Below, piece by piece: positions 5,805-13,140 of a stretch of 14,419 nucleotides of DNA (positions are counted from its first letter, which is position 1; every line of letters starts with the position of its first letter). The position numbers and the translations under genes were made by a program. Source of the stretch: JANLQB01 sp043735935 (GTDB lineage Bacteria; Verrucomicrobiota; Verrucomicrobiia; Chthoniobacterales; Chthoniobacteraceae); contig JAYTDO010000204.1 of assembly GCA_043735935.1 (NCBI GenBank), forward strand, positions 1 through 14,419, in the 5' to 3' direction. Below the pieces are notes generated by a model, which was not told the DNA's origin, ran no database searches, and was given only the letters and a program-made list of their open reading frames with translations.

Positions 5805-8800
5805 AACCCCTCAAGCGCCGCTCGCCCCTCCCGGCCGCGATCGAACCTCTCGAAGCGCGCATCTCTCCCGCCGCCGTGGTCTCGGTCGTAGCCGGAAACC
5901 TCAATGTCGTCGACGGGAACAACGGCAACGACGACATCACTTTTTCGCTGAACGGCGCAAATTTCCGATTCGTCGACCCGTCCGGCATCACCGCCGGCGC
6001 CGGAGCGACGCAGGTCAACTCAACGACGGTCGATGTGGCTTCCTCGGGCATTTCGGGCCGTGTGAACATTCTGGGAAATGGCGGATTTGACACCGTCACC
6101 ATCGCCGCCGGGCTGCCTTTGCTCGCCGGCTTGACGGTGCAGACCGAAGTCCTCGCGACGCTGCCATCCCTTTCCGTCGGAACCCTCGGCCTCGATCTCA
6201 CCGCGACCGCCAGTGGCATCACGCAGACCGGCCCCGTTTTTGTGAACGGAGGGGCATCTTTCAGTGGCGGGCCGAACGCGATCACGCTTACCCATTCGGC
6301 GAATGATTTCTCTGGCCCGGTCACGCTCAACAACAGCGGTACGAATGACGTCACGATCGTGGACGCAAACGGCATCCTCATCGGAGGAGCGAGTGTTGGC
6401 GGCGGCGCATTTAGCGTCACGGCTCTCGCCGGGGATCTGCAATTGCAAACCTCCGGCGTGGTCGTCTTCGGTGGTGATTTGAATTTCTCCGCCCGCGGGG
6501 GCGGCTCGATCGCTCTTAACGGCACTTTCACGCAAATCGGCGCCGGGAATGCCGACATCAAATTCAACGCCGAAGAGAACATCATGTTCAACAATGGCTC
6601 TCGGGTGACGGTGAGTTCGGGTGCGAGCAATATCTTCCTCGCCGCGGATGCCGAATCCGCGCCGAACCAGTCCGGCTTCATCTTCATCGACCCGACGGCG
6701 GTGCTGACGAGCAACGGTGGCGACATCACGCTCGGCGGCGGCGCGAACCCGGCGCTCGCGCCCGCTTTTGGCAATGCCATCCAGAAAAGCGGCATCGAAA
6801 TCCGCGGCTCCCTGGATGCCGGCACGGGTGCGATCGTCCTGAACGGGCATGGTTTCGACAACGCTGCGACGGACTCCAGCAACGGGGTCTGGATCGCGGG
6901 TGGCTCGGTCTCGACCACCGACGGGAACATCAGCATCGTCGGCACCGCGGGCTCCGGTTCGGGCAATCTGCACATCGGCGTGGACGTCGCGGGCGGCACG
7001 GTCGCCAGCCTTAACAACGGCGCGATCAACATCACCGGCAGTGCCGCCGGAACGGGCATCAATGAATCCGGCGTCCGCGTCGCGCTCAATGGTGTCGTAA
7101 AATCGAACGGCGCGATCATCAACATCACTGGCACTGGGAGCGCTTCGGGGTCGGGCAACCAAAACATCGGCTTGCTGATGGACGCCGGCAGCACGATCGC
7201 CAGCTCGGTCGGCGCCATCCATGTTGTCGCGATCGCGGGCAACGTTTCACCGGCGTTCCAAATGTCGAACATCTCGGGAGCAGGCGCGAATCGCCTGGGA
7301 TTTGACGGGGCCGTCCCATTCACTGGGGACATCCTTTTGGCGCTTCAGGAATTCGCCGTGGCCAACGACGCCATTAATCTTCTCAACGGCAGCATCGCTT
7401 CGACCGGCGGCACGCTCACCATTCGGTCATTGAGCGGGAGCGCCGCCATCGGCATCGCGGGCGCGGCGGGCACCATCCGATTGTCGGCGAGCGAGATCGC
7501 GACTTTTTCGGATGGCTTCAGCGCGATCATTCTCGGAGGCGACACGAGCTTCGGCACGATCACGTCGAATGCCGCCACTTTCCTCGATCCGCTCACGTTA
7601 CGAGCGCCGGGCGGTGGCGACATCGTGTTGAACGGCACACTGACGGCGGGCGCAAATCCGATCAGCCTCGATGCCGGTTCGGCGTCCATTCAGATTAACA
7701 GCGGGACCTTCACGCTCGCGGCGAGCGACGTGCTCGCCGACACGAGCTCGGTCGTCCTTAACGGCGGCACACTGGCCCTCGGAGCTTTCACTGACGCCGT
7801 CGCGTCGGTCACATTGAATAGCGGGAGCATCACCGGCACCACCGGCACGCTCGCCGCGTTTTCGACCTTCACCGTTCAAACAGGAACGATCAGTGCGGCG
7901 CTCGCGGGCAGTGGTGTGAGCCTCACCAAGAACGGGCCCGGCACGGTGACGCTCTCGGGGATCGCGGCGAATACCTTTGACGGAGGCACGTTCATCAACG
8001 GCGGAACCTTGATCCTGCAAAAGACCTCGGGCGTCGACGCCATCCCGGGCGACGTGCTCATCGGCGATGCCGTAGGGAATGACGTGCTCCAACTCGGTGC
8101 CAGCGACCAGATCAACGACGGCTCAGTGATCGTGTTCAACTCGGGCGGAGTGGGCAACCACGCGAAGTTCACGCTGGCTGGTTTCAACGAAACGCTCAAA
8201 GGCGTCCGGACGCTCACTTCGGGCGCGCTCCCGATCATTTCCACGTTCGAGACCGGCGGGACTCCGGTCACCAGCACGCTCACGCTCAACAGCGCGCCGG
8301 ATTACACCTTCGACGGAATCATCCGAAACAACGGCGGCGGAAGCGCGAAAGGGACGCTGGCACTCGTCAAAACCGGCGCCGGCATGCTGACGCTCGCGAA
8401 CACGGAAAACTCCACCTTCAACGGCGCGGGCATCTCGTACACCGGCGCCACAACGCTCACGGATGGGAGAATCCTCCTCCTCAATCTCGCCAGCTTTGCG
8501 AGCCCCGTCGCCATCACCAGTTCCGCGTCGAACGGCCTGACGTTCAATCAATCGACGCGCAGTCTCTCCATGAGCGCCGCGCTCTCCGGCACCGGGAGCG
8601 TGGCGAAATTCGGCACCGGTGCGCTGACGATCGCCGGCCCGGAAACCTACGGATCACTCTTCGTCGCGCAGGGCGCCGTGACGCTTACGACTGCGCCGGC
8701 GAATGCGGTCATCACCAACAGCCTCGGCGCCTTGACCATCAACGGTGGCGCGGCCAATTCGACCATCCTTCACAATGGCGGAACGCTTACCATCAACGCG

Positions 8801-11800
8801 AACCTCACGAATGCCTCGCTTGTCGTGAACGCAGCGACGGCTATTTCGACAAGCCAGACCCTGACTTCGCTCGACATCGGCGACAGTGCGGTCGTCACGC
8901 TCCTCGCTCACTCCGGCGGTGCGGCCAATGTGCGGGTGATCGATACGGCGGCGCTGGTTTTCGGCGGCACCGCAAATGGCCACCTCGACCTCGCCAACAA
9001 CGCGCTGATCGTGCGCGGGAGTTCGCTGGCGGCGGTGACGGCGAATGTCGCGACTGGTTTCAACGGCGGCGCGTGGGATGGAACCGGAATCAGCAGCACC
9101 AGCGCCGCGTCGGACCCGCTTGGCACCGGGGCCCTCGGGGTCGTCGATAATGACGATACGGGATACACACAATTCGCAGGGGTGAGCGTGCCTACGACGG
9201 GCCACGTCGTGATCGTTTCGTTCACCACCTACGGCGACGCGGACCTGAATGGCACCATCAACGGTCTGGACTTCGGGCTTTTCGACAAGGGCTTTAACGG
9301 GGGAGTCGGAGGATGGCACAACGGCGATTTCGACTACAACGGTGTGGTCAATAACGACGATCAAAGCTTGTTGGTTTTTGCGTTTGCCTCGCAGTCCGGA
9401 GGTGGGGCGGGCGGCGTCATCTTTGTCTGGAACGGTTCGGCTTCGACCGACTGGTTTAACTCTGCGAATTGGACCCCGATCAGCGGTGGGCCAGGCGTGC
9501 CCGGAGCGAGCGACACCGCCGTCCTCAGCAATGCCGCCGCGCCGAATCAACCGGTGCTCGACAGCGCAACGAGTGTCGCCGTCTTTGATCACATCGCGGG
9601 CACGCTGGGCGGCACGGGCACGCTGACCGTCGTCAGCGATTTCACGTGGCTCGGAGGAGTCGAGATCGGCTTGGGCGTCACGTTGGTGTCGGGGGGCGGC
9701 GCGCTGACCGTCAATGGAAGCGACACCAAGACCCTTGATGCACGCACGCTCAGTGTTGCAGGCACGAGCACCTGGAATCCGGCGACGCATCTCATCTTTC
9801 AAAATGCGGCCACCTTGAAGGCTGGCACCGCGATCTCCGCCGTCCTCGACCTGACGCTCGACGTGAATGGCGGGGTGATCGACACCAACGGAAACAGCAT
9901 CACCTTCGGCGCTGGCACAGTCGTGAGCGGCGCGGGTTCGCTGGCGAAAATTGGCGCCGGCACTTTTACACTCAACGGTGCGAACACTTATCTTGGCGCG
10001 ACGGCGATCAACGGCGGCACCCTGCGGCTCGGGGCGAGCGAAGTGCTGCCCGACGCGGGCGACGTCTCTCTCATCAGCGGCACGCTCGATCTCGGTTCGT
10101 TTACCGAGACGATCGTGAATCTAAACCATAATGCGGCGGGGAATATTTCGGCGTCCGGCGGGACCTTGATCGCGACGCAAGCCGCTTCGATCGACGGAGG
10201 CGTCGTGGGCGTGAATCTCGCCAGTCCTGCCATCAACTTCACCGGCAACGCCAACTTCCAAGGCACGCTCGATGCCGGACCCGGTGCGATCACGATCGGC
10301 GGTGGGCTCGTTACGTTGACCGCCAGCAAGACCACCATCAGCCACCTCACCGTCAACGGCGGCACGCTCGCCATTGGCGCATTTACCGAGATGTTTGACA
10401 CCGTCATCGTGAACAGCGGCACGGTGACGAGCACCACCGGCACTCTGGCGGCTTCGGCGGCCCTGACCGTCAACGGCGGTGTCGTCGGAGCGAAACTCCA
10501 GAGCGGCGTCATCACGGTGAATGGCGGCGCGGTCAACGGCAACGTGGACGCCGGCCAGGGCGGGGCGATCAATTTAAACGGTGGCGTCGTCACCATTGCA
10601 TCCTCGAACACGATCACCAGCATCGTCACGATCAACGGCGGCACGCTGGCGCTCGGTTCCCGCAGCCTCAGTGTCGGCGGCATTCAACTGACCACTGGCA
10701 GCATCACCGGCACCGGCACGCTCACCAGTGGGACGGATTTCATCGCCACGAGCGGCTCGATCACCCCGAAACTCGCTGGCGCGGTCGGCTTCACACAAAG
10801 CGGCCCCGGCACCGTCGTCCTCGGAAATTCGCAGAACAGCTTTACCGGCGATATCCACATCAACGGCACGCTTCAGATCGCCTCCAACGGCGCGCTTGGG
10901 AATTCCGCCAATCAGATTTTCTTCAACGGCGGCACGCTCAAAACCACAGCGAGCATCACTTCGGCGCGGAATATCGACAAGGGCGGCACCTCGGCCACTT
11001 TTAATGTCGCCGCCGGCACCCTCACGCTCAACGGAACCATCACCGGCGCGGGAACCTTGAGCAAAACCGGCCCGGGCACACTCCTCTTCGGGAGCGCCTT
11101 CATCGGCGCGGCTTCGGTGAGCGCCGGTGGAGGACCGCTCGTCGTCGGAGGCACCCGCGCCACGCTCGGGGGGGTCGGCGATATTTTAGTGAACGTCGTG
11201 GACGACGGCATGGGCGGTACACGCATCTCGACCATTCAACTTTCGAACACCGACGCCACCACGGCTCTCGTCGTCAACGGGCCGTCCGGTCTGGCCACGA
11301 CCACCATCGACAAAATCATCAGTGCAGATCCGACGCGCGAGATCGGTTCCATCACGCTCGGCAAAAGTGTCATCCTCGGTAACGGCTTCAGCGACGGGCC
11401 TGACTTTGAAATCCAGGGCAAGATCGGCAAGATCACCGTCAACGACGTGCGGGCCGGCACCATCTTCAGCCTCGGCGCGGGCCTCCCTTACAACTACTCG
11501 CCCGACTCCACGACCCCCGATACCTACAACAATCACCCCGCCCTTCGGATCCGCGACGTGCTCGGCGACGGCGTCGAAATCAACGTCCTCGGCGATGGAA
11601 TCAGCGGGGATCTCGGCGGAGTCGGCGGCGGCGGGCTTGGAAAGGTCTACGTCCGCTCTTGGCCCGGCGATGGATTCATCCGCACCACGCAAAGCATCGA
11701 GAGTTTTCAGTTGCGGACGGGCGACTGTAAACTCGTCTTCGAGGTCGATAAGATGCACGTCGGCACGCTCACGATGGGCAACGTCGGAAAGATGACGATC

Positions 11801-13042
11801 GCCGGCGCATGGAATAGCTCGGGCAGCGAAGTGGAAGGCGAAATCGGCTCGTTCACCGCGGCCTCTTTCACCGGGGCCGCCGACATCACTGCTGGCAGCA
11901 TCGTGAAAATGAAAATCCGGGCCGGCAATTACGCCGGCGCGACGAATGTGACCAACGCGAGCTTCGGTAAAGGTTTCACGGTCAACGGGCCGAACAACGC
12001 GACCCCCGGCAATTTCCTCGGCTCCCTGACCGCCGCCGCGGCGGTCAGTAAAATCAACATCCACGGCGACGTAAAAGGCACCATCAATGCCGCCTCGATC
12101 GCGTCCGTTACCGCGTTTTCCTTCGGCGAAATCGGCACGCCGTACACCATTACGACCTCCGGCGATCTCGGCCTCATCAAGACCAGCGCGGGCGGCATCG
12201 ACGACTTCACGTTCAATGTCGGTGGTGTCTTTGGCGGGATCAACGTCTCGGAGAAGACCGCGTCTCCGAGCGCCGTCGGCATCGACGGCGTGACCGTCAA
12301 CGCCGGCACGATCGGCAAGATTTCCGTGAAACTCATCGAGACGAATTTCAGCACGGATCTTACCGGCATCCGGAACTCAAAGTTCGAGAGCGGCTCCTCG
12401 ATCGGAAAAATCAGCGTCTCGCTCAACTCGGGCGGTACCCTCGTCGGCATCCAGGGCGACGCCAATCCGATCATCGGCAACACGGTATTCGAGGCGGTCA
12501 CATCCATCGACACCGTCACCTCATCCCACTCGGTGGACCGTGCCACCTTTGCCGCAGGCACCAGTCTTGCCAATGTCACTATCGGCAAAGGCAACTCCGG
12601 CGCGACGCTCACGCGATCGTACTTGCTCGGCGGCTCTTACCTCGGCGGCGACGGAGTGATCGGCATGAACGCGGACACCTTCGACCGAGGAGGGACCGTC
12701 GGGAATGTGACGGTCGGCGGCGCGGTGAGTGCCACGACCATCGCTGCCGGCGTCGATCCCGTGGACGGCGTCTTCGGAAACATCGGCGATGTTCTCGCCA
12801 GCACGGGCGTCCTGCCCGCCTTTTCCATCGGGGTGCTGGTCTTTGGTGGCGGGAGCGGCTCGGTTGAAAGTGCTTCCTTCATCCCGTTTGCTCACAACTA
12901 CGCAATCGAAGCGGCGAGCATCAAGAGTCTCACGGTCGGTGCGGGTCCGAAGATCTCCACGTTTAACGCGCCCACCTATTTCGAGGCGATCGCGAACGTG
13001 GAAGCCATCGCGGACATTCTTGTCAGGAAAGTCACCGTCTGA
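5801..13042 (+). CDS. Giant LEPR-XLL-like autotransporter-associated beta-strand repeat surface protein
   Basis: 2413-residue, Gly/Thr/Ser/Asn-rich protein, probably extracellular or cell-surface; its role (adhesion, matrix or surface layer) is inferred only from type. The start is forced: an in-frame TAG lies at 5792-5794. Layout: basic N-terminus and 'IEPLEARISPA' (14-24), resembling the LEPR-XLL motif of planctomycete and verrucomicrobial surface proteins; beta-helical region (about 25-640) with a tandem repeat at 374-480; beta-strand repeat block 1 (about 650-1060); dockerin-like EF-hand pair (1146-1187); 'VWNGSASTDWFNSANWTP' (about 1208-1225), a typical opener of a new repeat block; block 2 (to about 1790); then short 'IGKIxV' repeats (1847-2413). 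There is no hydrophobic signal peptide, no C-terminal autotransporter barrel, no PEP-CTERM and no LPXTG; the end is 'ADILVRKVTV'. I count a single cysteine (C1976). Related to known families by type, not by a close match I can name. Confidence 0.93.
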   Translation: MKPLKRRSPLPAAIEPLEARISPAAVVSVVAGNLNVVDGNNGNDDITFSLNGANFRFVDPSGITAGAGATQVNSTTVDVASSGISGRVNILGNGGFDTVTIAAGLPLLAGLTVQTEVLATLPSLSVGTLGLDLTATASGITQTGPVFVNGGASFSGGPNAITLTHSANDFSGPVTLNNSGTNDVTIVDANGILIGGASVGGGAFSVTALAGDLQLQTSGVVVFGGDLNFSARGGGSIALNGTFTQIGAGNADIKFNAEENIMFNNGSRVTVSSGASNIFLAADAESAPNQSGFIFIDPTAVLTSNGGDITLGGGANPALAPAFGNAIQKSGIEIRGSLDAGTGAIVLNGHGFDNAATDSSNGVWIAGGSVSTTDGNISIVGTAGSGSGNLHIGVDVAGGTVASLNNGAINITGSAAGTGINESGVRVALNGVVKSNGAIINITGTGSASGSGNQNIGLLMDAGSTIASSVGAIHVVAIAGNVSPAFQMSNISGAGANRLGFDGAVPFTGDILLALQEFAVANDAINLLNGSIASTGGTLTIRSLSGSAAIGIAGAAGTIRLSASEIATFSDGFSAIILGGDTSFGTITSNAATFLDPLTLRAPGGGDIVLNGTLTAGANPISLDAGSASIQINSGTFTLAASDVLADTSSVVLNGGTLALGAFTDAVASVTLNSGSITGTTGTLAAFSTFTVQTGTISAALAGSGVSLTKNGPGTVTLSGIAANTFDGGTFINGGTLILQKTSGVDAIPGDVLIGDAVGNDVLQLGASDQINDGSVIVFNSGGVGNHAKFTLAGFNETLKGVRTLTSGALPIISTFETGGTPVTSTLTLNSAPDYTFDGIIRNNGGGSAKGTLALVKTGAGMLTLANTENSTFNGAGISYTGATTLTDGRILLLNLASFASPVAITSSASNGLTFNQSTRSLSMSAALSGTGSVAKFGTGALTIAGPETYGSLFVAQGAVTLTTAPANAVITNSLGALTINGGAANSTILHNGGTLTINANLTNASLVVNAATAISTSQTLTSLDIGDSAVVTLLAHSGGAANVRVIDTAALVFGGTANGHLDLANNALIVRGSSLAAVTANVATGFNGGAWDGTGISSTSAASDPLGTGALGVVDNDDTGYTQFAGVSVPTTGHVVIVSFTTYGDADLNGTINGLDFGLFDKGFNGGVGGWHNGDFDYNGVVNNDDQSLLVFAFASQSGGGAGGVIFVWNGSASTDWFNSANWTPISGGPGVPGASDTAVLSNAAAPNQPVLDSATSVAVFDHIAGTLGGTGTLTVVSDFTWLGGVEIGLGVTLVSGGGALTVNGSDTKTLDARTLSVAGTSTWNPATHLIFQNAATLKAGTAISAVLDLTLDVNGGVIDTNGNSITFGAGTVVSGAGSLAKIGAGTFTLNGANTYLGATAINGGTLRLGASEVLPDAGDVSLISGTLDLGSFTETIVNLNHNAAGNISASGGTLIATQAASIDGGVVGVNLASPAINFTGNANFQGTLDAGPGAITIGGGLVTLTASKTTISHLTVNGGTLAIGAFTEMFDTVIVNSGTVTSTTGTLAASAALTVNGGVVGAKLQSGVITVNGGAVNGNVDAGQGGAINLNGGVVTIASSNTITSIVTINGGTLALGSRSLSVGGIQLTTGSITGTGTLTSGTDFIATSGSITPKLAGAVGFTQSGPGTVVLGNSQNSFTGDIHINGTLQIASNGALGNSANQIFFNGGTLKTTASITSARNIDKGGTSATFNVAAGTLTLNGTITGAGTLSKTGPGTLLFGSAFIGAASVSAGGGPLVVGGTRATLGGVGDILVNVVDDGMGGTRISTIQLSNTDATTALVVNGPSGLATTTIDKIISADPTREIGSITLGKSVILGNGFSDGPDFEIQGKIGKITVNDVRAGTIFSLGAGLPYNYSPDSTTPDTYNNHPALRIRDVLGDGVEINVLGDGISGDLGGVGGGGLGKVYVRSWPGDGFIRTTQSIESFQLRTGDCKLVFEVDKMHVGTLTMGNVGKMTIAGAWNSSGSEVEGEIGSFTAASFTGAADITAGSIVKMKIRAGNYAGATNVTNASFGKGFTVNGPNNATPGNFLGSLTAAAAVSKINIHGDVKGTINAASIASVTAFSFGEIGTPYTITTSGDLGLIKTSAGGIDDFTFNVGGVFGGINVSEKTASPSAVGIDGVTVNAGTIGKISVKLIETNFSTDLTGIRNSKFESGSSIGKISVSLNSGGTLVGIQGDANPIIGNTVFEAVTSIDTVTSSHSVDRATFAAGTSLANVTIGKGNSGATLTRSYLLGGSYLGGDGVIGMNADTFDRGGTVGNVTVGGAVSATTIAAGVDPVDGVFGNIGDVLASTGVLPAFSIGVLVFGGGSGSVESASFIPFAHNYAIEAASIKSLTVGAGPKISTFNAPTYFEAIANVEAIADILVRKVTV
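5840..5872 (+). other. LEPR-XLL-like N-terminal motif
   Basis: Residues 14-24, 'IEPLEARISPA', follow a basic, non-hydrophobic leader (KPLKRR). The motif resembles the LEPR-XLL element at the N-terminus of many large planctomycete and verrucomicrobial exoproteins, where it is thought to take part in export or sorting. No standard signal peptidase site with a hydrophobic core precedes it. Confidence 0.65.
6920..7240 (+). repeat. Tandem 30-34 residue beta-helix repeat, about 3.3 copies
   Basis: Within the giant protein (residues 374-480) a unit recurs three times and a bit. The units begin 'DGNISIVGTAG', 'NGAINITGSAAG', 'NGAIINITGTGSASG' and 'VGAIHVVAIAG'; the first three continue through a 'GV/GL...G.(V/I)(A/K)S' segment. 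The pattern is typical of right-handed beta-helix adhesins. The copies are diverged at DNA level. Confidence 0.6.
7751..10878 (+). repeat. Long internal repeat units (A-D) of the giant protein
   Basis: A unit of about 60-90 residues recurs as A (from residue 651), B (1421), C (1515) and D (1607). Each opens with 'GGTLALGAFT'-like text ('SGTLDLGSFTETI', 'GGTLAIGAFTEMF', 'GGTLALGSRSLSV'). A strand such as 'SGSITGTTGTLAA' or 'TGSITGTGTLTSG' follows. A and D also share the ending 'GPGTV.L....F.G...ING'. A lies before the dockerin-like pair, B-D after it, which suggests segmental duplication of the same block. Confidence 0.6.
7922..11152 (+). repeat. Autotransporter-associated beta-strand repeats (at least six)
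   Basis: Six segments with the 'L.K.GPGTL.L.G.NT..G...+.GGTL' pattern: residues about 708-740 ('LTKNGPGTVTLSG'), 853-895 ('LVKTGAGMLTLAN'), 933-960 ('VAKFGTGALTIAG'), 1380-1415 ('LAKIGAGTFTLNG'), 1664-1714 ('FTQSGPGTVVLGN') and 1753-1784 ('LSKTGPGTLLFGS'). In the family they form beta-helical passenger stalks. Here no translocator barrel follows. Confidence 0.85.
9236..9361 (+). other. Dockerin-like EF-hand pair inside the giant protein
   Basis: Two canonical 12-residue Ca-binding loops: 'DADLNGTINGLD' (residues 1146-1157) and 'DFDYNGVVNNDD' (1176-1187). Asp/Asn fall at loop positions 1, 3, 5, 9 and 12 and Gly at 6, and each loop is followed by a short hydrophobic helix ('FGLFDKGF', 'QSLLVFAF'). 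The spacing of 30 residues resembles type I dockerins. It lies mid-protein, not at the C-terminus. Confidence 0.75.
11339..13042 (+). repeat. C-terminal 'IGKIxV' short-repeat domain
   Basis: About 15 short motifs spaced roughly 15-50 residues apart: 'EIGSITLG', 'KIGKITVND', 'HVGTLTMG', 'NVGKMTIAG', 'SIVKMKIRAG', 'VSKINIHG', 'DLGLIKTS', 'TIGKISVKL', 'SIGKISVSL', 'SLANVTIGKG', 'TVGNVTVGG' and 'SIKSLTVGAG', among others. The alternation suggests a beta-solenoid. The region makes up the last 567 residues and ends without any anchor. It contains the protein's only cysteine, in 'LRTGDCKLVF'. Confidence 0.65.
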
Positions 13043-13075
13043 TCCGGCCGCGACTGATTTTAAGCCAGACGCGGT
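13034..13075 (+). terminator. Possible hairpin over the giant gene stop
   Basis: ACCG-TCTG (13034-13041) can pair with CAGA-CGGT (13066-13069 and 13072-13075) around a 2-base bulge. It spans the TGA at 13040-13042. No T-run follows, so an intrinsic terminator is uncertain; a structure at the 3' end of the message is an equally good reading. Confidence 0.22.
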
Positions 13076-13090
13076 AATGAAATTTCGCGC

Positions 13091-13120
13091 GAACCGAGAA
13101 CCGAGAATCAGCTCGCGAGC
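13091..13120. promoter_or_regulatory. Tandem repeat and palindrome before the TPS gene
   Basis: GAACCGA occurs twice head-to-tail (13091-13104). Six bases later comes the perfect 10-base palindrome GCTCGCGAGC (13111-13120), ending 20 bases before the ATG at 13141. This could be a regulator site, but short palindromes are common in GC-rich DNA. No clear -35/-10 pair is visible in this 98-base gap. Confidence 0.22.
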
Positions 13121-13140
13121 GTTGGTTTGGGATCGGTGAA

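Noticed and set aside
5746..6090. GTG-started 114-codon plus-strand ORF across the giant gene start
   Set aside because: Arg/His-rich composition and full overlap with the leader ORF and giant gene; no supporting ribosome site.
5791..7332. Long antisense ORF (513 codons) under the giant gene, and others like it up to 12.9 kb
   Set aside because: Pro/Ala/Val-rich shadow translations of the repetitive, GC-rich sense gene; no start context or domain signatures.
7751..11160. Recurring GGCGGCACGCTC-like DNA words as a possible CRISPR or mobile repeat
   Set aside because: They are unevenly spaced, lie in frame, and encode the recurring 'GGTL' of beta-strand repeats.
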